A DNA stretch of 38,127 bases from Synergistaceae bacterium (GCA_017449135.1 JAFSKE010000036.1:1-38127), one strand, 5' to 3'; positions 14,169 through 22,560 are shown, counted from the first letter of the stretch. Notes: generated by a model from the sequence alone, not told the origin. Numbers and translations: made by a program.

Positions 14169-15449
14169 TTACAAATGCCACATTCCCCTTAATCCTAATT
14201 TATCCTCGCCCTTGTTGTAATAATATATTTCAAGCGACATGTGATCGTCAATTCTGTAGCCTAATGCAGCCTCGTGAGCTTCAAGTTCAGGACTGAATCT
14301 CCACCAAGCGTAAGGTCTGCGGATTTTCAAAGGCATATATTGAACTCTGAAAAAATATTTATTGTCAGGCCATTGATTTTCAATTCCGAACCATAATTTA
14401 TCGATTGATTCAAATCTTCCTCCGATTCTGTGAACGACGTTAAAGTCATTAAGCGATAAAATTACTTCGGCGTAAATTTCAGCGTTAAAACCCGTGTTTG
14501 TCCTGTAACCGAAAAATGTTCCGATTTCGGGGTATCTGTCCTCAATTCCTGCGTAAGCTGCCACCCACATTTGAAACATAAAATTTTTGCTGTCAACTCT
14601 TGCTTCAAGATTTGAAATCGTATCAGGAATAAAATTAACGTTTACGTCAGCGTGTAAATTTTCAACAGAGTTCCGATCTTCGAGAAATTCACGTGCAGTT
14701 TTTTCGATGTCAGATTTATGTTTTGTCGCCCATTCAACAGGTATTCCGATTAAAGGCGAAAACGCAGGAATTAATTTTGCCGATAAATCAGACTTAATCA
14801 TTACAGGCAAAGTTCTTGAATATAATTCCGGATTAATAGCTAAAATCATTTTTGATGACGGTCTGAAATTTATATTTATTAACGTTGAAGTCTGTGAAAT
14901 GAAAATCTGCTGCGAAAATTCCCAGCCCGGCAATTTTTCGTTAATTATTTCGTTGAGTTTTTCCTTTAATGCTTCGTCAGCCCAAGTGAAAGAATTTTGC
15001 GGAAGATCTTTTACAAGTTCAAAAATCTGTTCGTCAATTCCTGAAATATCATCTTCAAACCATTTTGAAGCCATACCTCTTAATTCAGGAGTTATTAATT
15101 TTATGTCGGGAATGATTTTTCCGTTTTCATAATTCGCCGTAAAAAAAATTTCAGGTTCTTCATTATTGGATTTTATGTTTATGTCATAACCTGAAAATAA
15201 TCTTGACGCTACGATTCTTAAAGTGCCCTCCCTGTCAATTTCGGGAGAATTTGGAATTTCCGACCATACCGCATTCAAACTTCTGATTACGGCAGGTTTC
15301 AACCAATCGGGAATCCCTGACACACTCAAAGCATGACAGGGATTTATTGAAATCGCAAAAAATAAAATACAGAGAGCGAATATCCTAAAACATTTCGCCG
15401 AAACCGAAATAAGTTTTATTTTCTTCCTCGCCTTTAGCATAATCGACAC
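14169..15449 (-). CDS. Unrecognised exported, outer-membrane-like protein between bamA and lpxD
   Basis: About 426 residues. The start is uncertain: GTG at 15449 or ATG at 15440, both inside the 3' end of bamA, because no start codon occurs between there and the signal peptide. The overlap of 56-65 bases implies coupling. A signal peptide covers about residues 18-41 (ALCILFFAISINPCHA). The middle (about 45-300) alternates helix and strand with no motif I know. The last 130 residues are rich in aromatic, alternating strands (FFGYRT, WFGIENQW, YFFRVQYMPL, YAWWRF, MSLEIYYYNK) and the chain ends in RGMWHL, compatible with membrane beta strands and a C-terminal insertion signal. In many diderms skp/ompH occupies this place; this protein does not look like Skp. 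Confidence 0.7.
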   Translation of the reverse strand: MSIMLKARKKIKLISVSAKCFRIFALCILFFAISINPCHALSVSGIPDWLKPAVIRSLNAVWSEIPNSPEIDREGTLRIVASRLFSGYDINIKSNNEEPEIFFTANYENGKIIPDIKLITPELRGMASKWFEDDISGIDEQIFELVKDLPQNSFTWADEALKEKLNEIINEKLPGWEFSQQIFISQTSTLININFRPSSKMILAINPELYSRTLPVMIKSDLSAKLIPAFSPLIGIPVEWATKHKSDIEKTAREFLEDRNSVENLHADVNVNFIPDTISNLEARVDSKNFMFQMWVAAYAGIEDRYPEIGTFFGYRTNTGFNAEIYAEVILSLNDFNVVHRIGGRFESIDKLWFGIENQWPDNKYFFRVQYMPLKIRRPYAWWRFSPELEAHEAALGYRIDDHMSLEIYYYNKGEDKLGLRGMWHL

Positions 15450-17154
15450 GCAAATTCCCGAACGGAGTTTTTACCCTTACGCCGAGTCCGTAATCGTAGT
15501 GATAATTGCTCCAATCGAATTTAACATCAGCGTTTCCAATGTCATAAAATCCAACGACTGATACGGCATTGCTGACGGGAACTCTTAACTCAAAATTTCC
15601 GAGATACATATTGCTTCCTTCAAATGAACGTGAGTTGTAACCTCTTAAAGTGTTCATTCCTCCGAGTGAATATCTTGCAAATGCGGGCAAATAATCTTCA
15701 GTTGCAGAACCGATCCTTAATCTTGCAGCAAACAATAAAGGATTTTCATCGCTCCACGCTAAATTAGTATCAGCAATTCCGTTTACGGCATTATTCAACG
15801 AAGCATAAAATCTCGCCTGTGTCCAATACTTCAAATATTGATAATCTCCTCCGAGTGCTTTTACGGCCTGTTCAAATGTTGTATCCCAAACGAAACCTTT
15901 AGGGTACGGGGCATATTCATCTCGTTTGTCCCAAGTTAATGAAAGTTCGACAGTCTGATTGACTCCGTCCCATGGGGTTAAATCGTCAATATATCCTGGA
16001 ACTGCGTTTTGAATGTTCTCATATTTTGCGTCCATGTGCCTTAAAGTTAAAAACCAGCTCCAATCTTCATTGGAAAATTTTTTACCGACACCGGCAAAGA
16101 CTGACAATATTTTTTCGTCAAATTCAAATTGTTTGTTTCCCTTGTAGTAATAAAATCTTTCATCATAATCGCTGTATCTTGCACCGACTCTCCAGCCGAA
16201 TGTTTTTGCGTCCATGTAAGGACTTGCGAATGTCATCCAGTAACTTGCTTCTTTACCCTCGTTAAAACCGACTTCAAAAGTCATTCCACGTCCGAATAAA
16301 TTTGTGTCTCCGTAAGTCAGACCTCCCGAAACTCCGCTTTCAGTTCCGTAGGCTAAATTTAATCCGACAGAGGCAGTACGTTTTTCCTTGACCGTTAAAA
16401 TTACATCAACATTCGAGTCGTCTTCTTCTGGAACGTCGAAGGCAACATTGACATCTTCAAAATACCCGAGTCCCTGCAATTTTCCCAAATGATGACGGAA
16501 TTTTGTAACGTTAAAAATATCTCCCTTTTTAAGTTTTATTTCACGTCGAATAACATATGTCTTTGTCTTTTTGTTTCCCTGAATAATAATGTCTCCGATT
16601 TTGGGTTCAAGGATTGACACATAGATATTTCCTCCGCTGATTTGAACGTCTGACACTCTTACCATAACATAACCGTCTTTGTGATAACGTTCCTGAATCC
16701 TGTCTAAATCATTTCGGAAAAAGTTTCGATTAAAGACTGTGCCTTCCTGCGAAAAAACTTCCGTCATCAACTGCTCTGAAGTGTACATTGTATTTCCCGA
16801 AAAATTAATTGATTCGATGACGGGATTTTCCTGCACAGAAAACATTACGGACGCTCCCCCGCCTTCAGGTCTTACATCGACATCAACAAACGAGAAAAAC
16901 CCCTGATTATAAATTGCTTCAACATCAGCCTGAATCATGTCTCTGCTTAAAACTTTTCCGGGCTTTGTGTCAACAACATTCAAAATATATTCCTGAGCTA
17001 TCTGTGAATTTCCGACAACACCGACTGAATTTATAAGAATTTGAGGGTGTTCACGCTGTGATTCTTCAGGTTCTGCGGCTTCTTCGGAATAAGCTAACGT
17101 TGGAATTAATATCAAAACTAAAATCGAAATAATAAATTTTAATTTTATCTTCAC
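15385..17154 (-). CDS. bamA: Outer membrane protein assembly factor BamA (three POTRA domains)
   Basis: Inserts beta-barrel proteins into the outer membrane. The protein has 589 residues, against about 800 for the five-POTRA proteobacterial form. A signal peptide (1-22, IPTLAYS) is followed by three POTRA domains at about 40-112 (ILINSVGVVGNSQI), 113-182 (IESINFSGNTMY) and 183-257 (GDIIIQGNKKTK), then a 16-strand-type barrel from about 260. The conserved LRGYNSRSF in the sixth loop is the lock motif of Omp85 proteins, and the chain ends in aromatic Phe (FGFGEMF), the expected beta signal. It heads the lpx cluster, as is common in diderms outside the Proteobacteria, and overlaps the next gene. 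Confidence 0.95.
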   Translation of the reverse strand: MKIKLKFIISILVLILIPTLAYSEEAAEPEESQREHPQILINSVGVVGNSQIAQEYILNVVDTKPGKVLSRDMIQADVEAIYNQGFFSFVDVDVRPEGGGASVMFSVQENPVIESINFSGNTMYTSEQLMTEVFSQEGTVFNRNFFRNDLDRIQERYHKDGYVMVRVSDVQISGGNIYVSILEPKIGDIIIQGNKKTKTYVIRREIKLKKGDIFNVTKFRHHLGKLQGLGYFEDVNVAFDVPEEDDSNVDVILTVKEKRTASVGLNLAYGTESGVSGGLTYGDTNLFGRGMTFEVGFNEGKEASYWMTFASPYMDAKTFGWRVGARYSDYDERFYYYKGNKQFEFDEKILSVFAGVGKKFSNEDWSWFLTLRHMDAKYENIQNAVPGYIDDLTPWDGVNQTVELSLTWDKRDEYAPYPKGFVWDTTFEQAVKALGGDYQYLKYWTQARFYASLNNAVNGIADTNLAWSDENPLLFAARLRIGSATEDYLPAFARYSLGGMNTLRGYNSRSFEGSNMYLGNFELRVPVSNAVSVVGFYDIGNADVKFDWSNYHYDYGLGVRVKTPFGNLRVDYAKGEEENKTYFGFGEMF

Positions 17155-17178
17155 GGAAAAAACATCTCCTTTTAATTT

Positions 17179-17778
17179 CTACTTTATTTTTACAACTGAT
17201 TCGTTATTTTTCAAGGCTCTTTGTCCCGTTTGAATTAACGAAAATATATCATCATATGCAACTTTTTTTTCAGCTTTTTCAAGTTTTGCGGGCTTTTCAG
17301 GTTTTATGTTTTTAACTGTTTCAGCTTGAATTACAGATCGTTTAGGTTTTGTTGCGACATTATTATTAACATTATTATTAACTTTTGCAACGGTCTGCAC
17401 AGGCTTTGGAGTTTCATATTTACTTTCATGTTCGTAAATTATTTGTATAGGTTCAGCCAAGACGATTTTATTTTTATCTTCTTTAAGCGGTGCGACGGGA
17501 ATTTCTTTTGAAATCGGAAAAACCGCAAGCAAAACTATTATCAGCGTCAAAAATGCGATTTTTGAAAAATTCACTGTCATTAAAATAAATTTATTTTTAT
17601 CACTTTCACGAGGCTGAATTTTATTCCAGACATCAGCCCTTAAAATTTCGAGATCTGCTTTTGCACATTCAGCGTCCATTAAGGCATTTTCCATAGCTCC
17701 CGAAGTATAAGACTGTTTTAATCTTTCAAGCCATCTGTTAATGCCGTCGATTCTTTTTTCAACTAAAGCATGTCTCAA
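17179..17778 (-). CDS. Single-span membrane protein of unknown function, next to a sigma factor
   Basis: A 199-residue protein that I do not recognise. Residues 1-68 are helical and charged (INRWLERLKQSYTSGAMENALMD and following) and would be cytoplasmic. A membrane helix lies at about 72-90 (SKIAFLTLIIVLLAVFPIS). The rest is low-complexity with Lys, Pro, Val and Asn (VNNNVNNNVATKPKRS, KPEKPAKLEKAEKK), like a periplasm-spanning linker, ending in a short helix (YDDIFSLIQTGQRALKN). It starts 7 bases after the sigma-factor stop, so the two are probably translated together. The topology recalls a membrane anti-sigma factor, but no anti-sigma domain is visible; that idea rests on position only. 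Confidence 0.6.
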   Translation of the reverse strand: MRHALVEKRIDGINRWLERLKQSYTSGAMENALMDAECAKADLEILRADVWNKIQPRESDKNKFILMTVNFSKIAFLTLIIVLLAVFPISKEIPVAPLKEDKNKIVLAEPIQIIYEHESKYETPKPVQTVAKVNNNVNNNVATKPKRSVIQAETVKNIKPEKPAKLEKAEKKVAYDDIFSLIQTGQRALKNNESVVKIK

Positions 17779-17785
17779 ATTTTTT

Positions 17786-18340
17786 TCACACTCCTTCTAA
17801 TCCTAAAAACATTCTGATTTTCGTAATTGCCGCACGCCTCAACCTGTATACATGACTGACATCGAGTTTTTTCTCTTTTGCAACGTCTTTCGGTTTTTTA
17901 CCCTCAAAGAATAATGCGGAAACAATTTCAGCTTCACGGCCTTCAAGTTTTGAAATTGCTTCGGCTGTGTCGAGCCAGTCATCATCGCTTCGGTTTTCTT
18001 CGTCATCGTCAACAACCTGCAGCCACTCATCTGGAACAGGCATAGGAGCCCTTTTTTCGCTTCGTTCCAACATGTTAATAATCTGCCCGTGAATTTTGTG
18101 ATAAGCATATGTTGAAAACTTAAATTCCCGTTCAGGTTCAAATTTATCGACTGCATTAATTAAAGCCAGCATACCCTCTTGAATAATATCCTGTTTTAAT
18201 TCGGGGTCAGATACGTGAATTTTCCCGGCAATCCAGAATACTAAAGGCCTGTACGAAATTATTAATTCTTCACGTGCTTCGACATTGCCCTGAGTACATA
18301 AACGCCATAAATTTTTCTCGTGTTCGGGATCTAAACTCAT
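17786..18340 (-). CDS. Small sigma-70 family RNA polymerase sigma factor
   Basis: A 184-residue alternative sigma factor. Region 2 spans about 10-95 with the core-binding and -10 recognition signature (DIIQEGMLALINAVDKFEPE, then FSTYAYHKIHGQI). Region 4 at about 128-180 has the HTH for -35 recognition (KKPKDVAKEKKLDVSHVYRLRRAA). Region 3 is replaced by a strongly acidic linker (DDDEENRSDDDW). Region 2 resembles the sigma-70/FliA type more than a typical ECF factor, although the total size is ECF-like. Its ATG overlaps the stop of the phosphatase gene (ATGA), and a single-span membrane protein follows after 7 bases. The regulon cannot be seen from the window. Confidence 0.85.
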   Translation of the reverse strand: MSLDPEHEKNLWRLCTQGNVEAREELIISYRPLVFWIAGKIHVSDPELKQDIIQEGMLALINAVDKFEPEREFKFSTYAYHKIHGQIINMLERSEKRAPMPVPDEWLQVVDDDEENRSDDDWLDTAEAISKLEGREAEIVSALFFEGKKPKDVAKEKKLDVSHVYRLRRAAITKIRMFLGLEGV

Positions 18341-19005
18341 AATTTTTCACCCCACACCGGTAATTTTTCGCCATATTCCCCTGCCCTGATGTGCATATTG
18401 TCATTCAAAAATGCTAAAACAGGTTGAGAGTGTCTGATTTCAATTCCGCTCATCGAACAGTTTGAAACGTCCATGTTCCAAGTCTTATGAGGATTAAAAC
18501 CTAAAAACACGGCATATAAAGCTCTCATAACTCCCCCGTGAGAGACAACTACAATTCTTTTGTAAGGCTCACTCATAAAAATTTCGACGGCCTTTGAAAG
18601 TCTTGCACTTAAATTTTCCCAAATTTCAGCGTTTTGTGGCGGATTGAAAAAAGGATCTTCCCTCCAATGAGAGAAATTATCACGTTGATTTAGTTGCAGT
18701 TCTTTAATTGATTGTCCTTCCCATTCTGCAAAATTTATTTCTTCGAGTTCAGGAATTATTACAGGCTTCAAATTAAATTTTTCAGCTATCGTAAACGCAG
18801 TAAATTTCGCACGGTCAAGAGGACTTGTATAAATTACATCGGGCGGCCATGACAATAACCTTTTTGCGAGTGCCTGAGCCTGACGTTTTCCCTCTTCCGT
18901 GAGCTGTACATTTGTTTTTCCCTGAAACCTGAAATCTTTATTCCATTCAGTTTGTCCATGCCTTGCTAAAATTATTCGACGAGGCTCTGAGTTATTTTCA
19001 AAAAT
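18337..19005 (-). CDS. Histidine phosphatase (phosphoglycerate mutase-like) with predicted ATT start
   Basis: A cytoplasmic phosphatase of the RHG family. The conserved frame starts upstream of the first ATG/GTG/TTG codon: a start at the TTG at 18855 would remove the catalytic signature LARHGQTEWN (18943-18969 region) and the GKTNVQLTEEGKRQA stretch. The frame is open up to a stop at 19033-19035 and contains no ATG, GTG or TTG before the RHG motif. GGGAGG at 19014-19019 lies 8 bases before an ATT codon at 19003-19005, which gives a 222-residue protein of normal family length. Later motifs are YTSPLDRA, EINFAEWEGQS and VVSHGGVMRA with the second catalytic His. It may be alpha-ribazole phosphatase (CobC) or a broad-specificity phosphatase; context does not decide. 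Its stop overlaps the sigma-factor ATG. Confidence 0.82.
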   Translation of the reverse strand: MFENNSEPRRIILARHGQTEWNKDFRFQGKTNVQLTEEGKRQAQALAKRLLSWPPDVIYTSPLDRAKFTAFTIAEKFNLKPVIIPELEEINFAEWEGQSIKELQLNQRDNFSHWREDPFFNPPQNAEIWENLSARLSKAVEIFMSEPYKRIVVVSHGGVMRALYAVFLGFNPHKTWNMDVSNCSMSGIEIRHSQPVLAFLNDNMHIRAGEYGEKLPVWGEKL

Positions 19006-19013
19006 TTTTGTTG

Positions 19014-19019
19014 CCTCCC
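19014..19019 (-). promoter_or_regulatory. Ribosome-binding site that points to an ATT start codon
   Basis: GGGAGG on the - strand, 8 bases upstream of ATT (19003-19005) in the frame of the histidine phosphatase. No ATG, GTG or TTG in that frame lies between it and the catalytic motif. Confidence 0.7.
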
Positions 19020-19049
19020 TTGTTAAATTTATCTATTAAATTTTACGCA

Positions 19050-19058
19050 ATTATAACA
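19050..19058 (-). promoter_or_regulatory. Extended -10 promoter for the phosphatase-sigma-membrane protein operon
   Basis: TGTTATAAT on the - strand is a perfect extended -10. Transcription would begin near 19043, about 24 bases before the ribosome-binding site. No strong -35 was seen. Confidence 0.55.
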
Positions 19059-19064
19059 TGTATG

Positions 19065-19073
19065 TGCTATGAT
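19065..19073 (+). promoter_or_regulatory. Extended -10 promoter for the hisZ-led run
   Basis: TGCTATGAT on the + strand is a good extended -10. Transcription would start near 19080, upstream of the preferred hisZ start at 19108 and downstream of the alternative ATG at 19069, which supports the later start. It lies only a few bases from the divergent -10, so the two promoters should interfere. Confidence 0.5.
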
Positions 19074-19107
19074 TAATCGCAAAAATATTATTGGAGTTTT
19101 ATTTTTA

Positions 19108-19941
19108 ATGTTGAAAATGAGATTAAGGCCTGAAGAGATAGCAGCGTTAAATTTACGGGAGCTATACGAAGAACATAATTATTTATTTTTCAGAATGAGC
19201 AGATTTGAAGAATATGATTTTTATGCCGGAAAAAAAGATTTTCTGACATCAAAAAGCATTTTAACCTTCACGGACATTAACGGAAAATTAATGGCTCTTC
19301 GTCCCGATGTAACGCTTTCGATAATAAAACACGCTAAAAATTCTGATGGCATTCAAAAATTTTATTATGACGAAAAAGTTTACAGGGTTCACAAAAATTC
19401 AAATTCTTTCCGTGAAATTTCACAAACAGGGATTGAATGTATCGGAAATTTAACTGACGAAAATATTAACGAAGTCGTCGAACTTGCAATTTTGAGTTTA
19501 AGGACACTGGCAGAGGGACGAAAATATATTCTTGATATTTCACATGCCGGAATGATTGCGGAATTGTTAAATGAAAGTGAAAACCGTAATGAAATTCTGA
19601 AATTATTATCCGAGAAAAATATTCACGGACTTAAAAACATAAACGCTCCCGAAAAAATTATTGAACTGGCAAAAATTCAAGGCAATAACGACATTGAAAA
19701 TCTGAAATGCTTTGAACCGATCATAAAAACTCTCAGAAAATACAAAAACGAAATTAACATTGACTTCTCAAATATTAATAATTTGAATTACTATAACGGG
19801 ATAATATTTAGAGGGTATATCGAAGGAATCCCCGAAAGTATTTTATCAGGAGGAGAATACGACAATTTAATGCGTTTAATGGGTAACAAAAATTCTAAGG
19901 CGATCGGTTTTGCTGTGTATCTTGACGAGGTTAGAAAATGA
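19108..19941 (+). CDS. hisZ: ATP phosphoribosyltransferase regulatory subunit
   Basis: A paralogue of the catalytic core of histidyl-tRNA synthetase that works with the short form of HisG in the first step of histidine synthesis. From the ATG at 19108 it has 277 residues. This start has TTGGAG 11 bases upstream, whereas the ATG at 19069 overlaps the -10 box and has no ribosome-binding site. Class II synthetase-like features are seen: FTDINGKLMALRPDVTLSI, then KFYYDEKVYRVHK and REISQTGIECIG, with YYNGIIFRGYI and GGEYDNLM near the end. No anticodon-binding domain is present, as expected for HisZ. It overlaps hisG by 4 bases. Confidence 0.93.
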   Translation: MLKMRLRPEEIAALNLRELYEEHNYLFFRMSRFEEYDFYAGKKDFLTSKSILTFTDINGKLMALRPDVTLSIIKHAKNSDGIQKFYYDEKVYRVHKNSNSFREISQTGIECIGNLTDENINEVVELAILSLRTLAEGRKYILDISHAGMIAELLNESENRNEILKLLSEKNIHGLKNINAPEKIIELAKIQGNNDIENLKCFEPIIKTLRKYKNEINIDFSNINNLNYYNGIIFRGYIEGIPESILSGGEYDNLMRLMGNKNSKAIGFAVYLDEVRK

Positions 19942-20549
19942 TTAACATTGCACTTCCAAAAGGCAGACTGGGTGAAAAAGTTTATAAATTATTTGCTGCT
20001 TCGGGTTATGAATTTCCTGAAATTCTCGACAACAACCGAAAATTAATATTTGAAAATCAGGAATTAAATCTGCGTTGTTTCTGGGTAAAACCTTTTGATG
20101 TTCCTGTTTATGTCGAAAGGGGAGCCGCTGACATCGGAGCTGCTGGAAAAGATATTTTGCTTGAACGCAATCCAGATGTTTACGAATTGCTGGACTTGAA
20201 AACCGGATTTTGCAGAATGGCCGTTGCTGCGAAAAATGATTTTGTTGACGATCCCGAAAAAGTTTTGCGTGTCGCTACGGAATTTCCGAATATCTCACAA
20301 AATTATTATTCAAGTTTGGGGCGTGAAATTGATATTATTACTTTGAGGGGGTCTCTCGAACTTGCTCCGGTGTTGGGACTTTCCGATGTAATAGTTGATA
20401 TTGTCGAAACAGGTACAACGTTAAAACAAAATAATTTGAAGGTCTTAAATTTCATTACGGATTTAAGTGCAAGATTAATAGCTAATAAATCAGCGTATAA
20501 ATTCAAAAGCGAAAAAATTAACGAGATTATAAGGAGGCTAAACCCTTAA
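19938..20549 (+). CDS. hisG: ATP phosphoribosyltransferase, short-form catalytic subunit
   Basis: Joins ATP and PRPP, committing both to histidine synthesis. At 203 residues it is the short form that lacks the C-terminal regulatory domain and depends on HisZ, which is encoded directly before it with an ATGA overlap. Family motifs are visible: IALPKGRLGEKVYKLF at the N-terminus, YVERGAADIGAAGKDIL, ITLRGSLELAPVLGLSD, and the PRPP loop VDIVETGTTLKQNNL. The key residues appear intact. Confidence 0.96.
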   Translation: MINIALPKGRLGEKVYKLFAASGYEFPEILDNNRKLIFENQELNLRCFWVKPFDVPVYVERGAADIGAAGKDILLERNPDVYELLDLKTGFCRMAVAAKNDFVDDPEKVLRVATEFPNISQNYYSSLGREIDIITLRGSLELAPVLGLSDVIVDIVETGTTLKQNNLKVLNFITDLSARLIANKSAYKFKSEKINEIIRRLNP

Positions 20550-20550
20550 C

Positions 20551-21810
20551 ATGATTCGCACGATTACTGCAAGTGATTTTATGAAACTCAGACAAGAATT
20601 AAAAAGTGTTGATGTCAGTGCAACAGTGAAAAGCATAATTGAAAATGTAAAAGTTAATGGCGATAATGCAGTTAAACATTATGAGGAAGAATTTGACAAG
20701 GTAATCCTTTCGTCGCTTGAAGTTACAGAACGTGAAAAAAGAGATTCTTTGAAAAAAGTTTCGCCTGATTTCGTAGAAATTTTAGAGAGGGCAGCGAAAA
20801 ATATTCGTGAATTTCATTCTCAACAGGTACGCAACGATCTTATATTTTCAAATTCTGAGGGAGTTATTTTAGGTCAAAAATTTATTCCGATTGAGAAAGT
20901 CGGATTATATATTCCCGGCGGGACTGCATCATATCCTTCAACAGTATTAATGAATGCAGTACCGGCAAAAATTGCTGGCTGTAGTGAAATTTTTATCGCC
21001 ACTCCGCCTGAAATAAAACCCGAAATAATTGCTGCTGCACACGTTGCAGGCGTTGATAGGATTTTCAAAATGGGAGGAGCTCAAGCAGTCGCTGCATTTG
21101 CTTACGGAACTGAAAGCGTACCAAAAGTTGACAAAATAGTAGGTCCAGGAAATATTTTTGTTGCAGAGGCAAAACGTCAGGTTTTCGGTCGTGTTGCTAT
21201 AGACATGATAGCTGGCCCCAGCGAAATTTTAATAATCGCCGACAAAAACAATTTTGCTCCCGACATTGCCGCCGATATGCTTGCTCAGGCTGAACACGAT
21301 AAACTCGCAACAGCAATTTTAATCACAAATTCAATGAGACTTGCAAAGGGTGTAAGTTCAGAAATTGAAGCACAGATTTTACAGTTGGAACGTAAAGACA
21401 TTGCACGTGAATCAATCGATAAGAACGGACGAATAATAATCGTAAAATCATGGGAGCAGGCTATCGAACTTGCGAACGAATTTGCTCCAGAACATTTGGA
21501 AATCTGCGTTGAAAATCCTTTCGATTGGATTACAAGCGGAAAAATCAAAAATGCAGGCTCAATATTTCTCGGCAGGTTTTCTCCCGAAGCATTAGGGGAT
21601 TATTACGCCGGAGCAAATCACACTCTACCCACAATGGGAACAGCAAGATTTTCAAGTCCGTTATCGGTTGATGATTTCGTCAAAAAGTCTCAATATATTT
21701 ATTACAGTCAGGAAGCATTAACAAAAGTTTCAGATGACATTGAAAAATTTGCAAAATCCGAAGGTCTTACCGGACACGCAAAAAGCATTTCGATTCGCAG
21801 AGGTAAATAA
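20551..21810 (+). CDS. hisD: Histidinol dehydrogenase
   Basis: Catalyses the last two oxidations of histidine synthesis, from histidinol to histidine, with NAD and zinc. It has 419 residues, normal for the family. Visible motifs are YIPGGTASYPSTVLMNAVPA, GGAQAVAAFAYGTESVPKVD, DMIAGPSEILIIAD, the catalytic Glu/His pair in EFAPEHLEI, and GDYYAGANHTLPTMGTARFSS. The start lies 1 base after the hisG stop, with AAGGAGG upstream. Only hisZ, hisG and hisD occur here, so the other histidine genes must be elsewhere in the genome. Confidence 0.97.
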   Translation: MIRTITASDFMKLRQELKSVDVSATVKSIIENVKVNGDNAVKHYEEEFDKVILSSLEVTEREKRDSLKKVSPDFVEILERAAKNIREFHSQQVRNDLIFSNSEGVILGQKFIPIEKVGLYIPGGTASYPSTVLMNAVPAKIAGCSEIFIATPPEIKPEIIAAAHVAGVDRIFKMGGAQAVAAFAYGTESVPKVDKIVGPGNIFVAEAKRQVFGRVAIDMIAGPSEILIIADKNNFAPDIAADMLAQAEHDKLATAILITNSMRLAKGVSSEIEAQILQLERKDIARESIDKNGRIIIVKSWEQAIELANEFAPEHLEICVENPFDWITSGKIKNAGSIFLGRFSPEALGDYYAGANHTLPTMGTARFSSPLSVDDFVKKSQYIYYSQEALTKVSDDIEKFAKSEGLTGHAKSISIRRGK

Positions 21811-21813
21811 TAA

Positions 21814-22554
21814 ATGTATACACGTGAAATTTCCGTGCAGCCCTCAAACTGTTCAATGTTTGGGACAATAAAGTTAAAAAGCCTGCTCGATTATTTTCAA
21901 GATACTGCGGGACTTGCGGTTGAGGACATCGAAGGAAAAAGCTCCGAATTAATCGCTAAGGGTTATGCTTGGGTTTTGACACGTTACGAAATTGAATTTA
22001 TAGGAAATCTGCCTACCCTTGACGAAAAATTTTTGCTGAAAACTTATCACGATCCTTCACACGGTTATAATACATTGAGAGTTTTTGAAGTCCAGAATAA
22101 AAATGAAAATCCTTTAGCATGGGCAAAAACATCATGGTTATTATTAGACCTTGCAGCAGGGAGACCCGTTAAAGCCGCCGCACACATTCCCAATATTTCA
22201 TTGAGAGACACAGGAGAAATTAGCCCGGATTTTAGAGATATTCCGAGTTTGAATGATAACGAAATTTTGAAAAGCGTTAAATTTCCCGTAAGATTTCACG
22301 ATCTCGATTATAATTCGCATGTTAATAATGCAGTATATTTCGGCTGGGTTTATGACGAGACACCGATTGACTTAATAAATTATGAACTTAAAACAGTCTG
22401 TGCATCTTTCAGATCGGGAGCAAAATTTGAAGAGAAAGTTACGTTAAATTATTCGCAGATTCAGGAAAATAATTTTATTTGTGAAATAAACCGTGAAAAC
22501 GTCAAAAAACCTTCAGCGAATTTTTTATGTACATGGCAGAAAAAAGGAGAATAA
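21814..22554 (+). CDS. Acyl-ACP thioesterase
   Basis: Releases free fatty acids from acyl carrier protein; bacterial relatives of plant FatA/FatB use two hot-dog domains. The 246-residue protein shows the first domain at about 1-130 (CSMFGTIKLKSLLDYFQDTAG, YAWVLTRYEIEF, TYHDPSHGYNTLRVFEV) and the second at about 150-245, with the catalytic Asn/His stretch HDLDYNSHVNNAVYFGW. It starts 3 bases after hisD. It might adjust membrane or lipid A acyl supply in a fermentative bacterium; no lipid gene is next to it. Confidence 0.88.
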   Translation: MYTREISVQPSNCSMFGTIKLKSLLDYFQDTAGLAVEDIEGKSSELIAKGYAWVLTRYEIEFIGNLPTLDEKFLLKTYHDPSHGYNTLRVFEVQNKNENPLAWAKTSWLLLDLAAGRPVKAAAHIPNISLRDTGEISPDFRDIPSLNDNEILKSVKFPVRFHDLDYNSHVNNAVYFGWVYDETPIDLINYELKTVCASFRSGAKFEEKVTLNYSQIQENNFICEINRENVKKPSANFLCTWQKKGE

Positions 22555-22560
22555 ATTAAT

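Noticed and set aside
18337-18855. Histidine phosphatase starting at TTG 18855
   Set aside because: That start removes the RHG catalytic motif and a conserved N-terminal block that are intact and in frame upstream.
19069-19107. Extra 13 N-terminal residues of hisZ from the ATG at 19069
   Set aside because: This ATG overlaps the predicted -10 box and lacks a ribosome-binding site; the ATG at 19108 has TTGGAG upstream.
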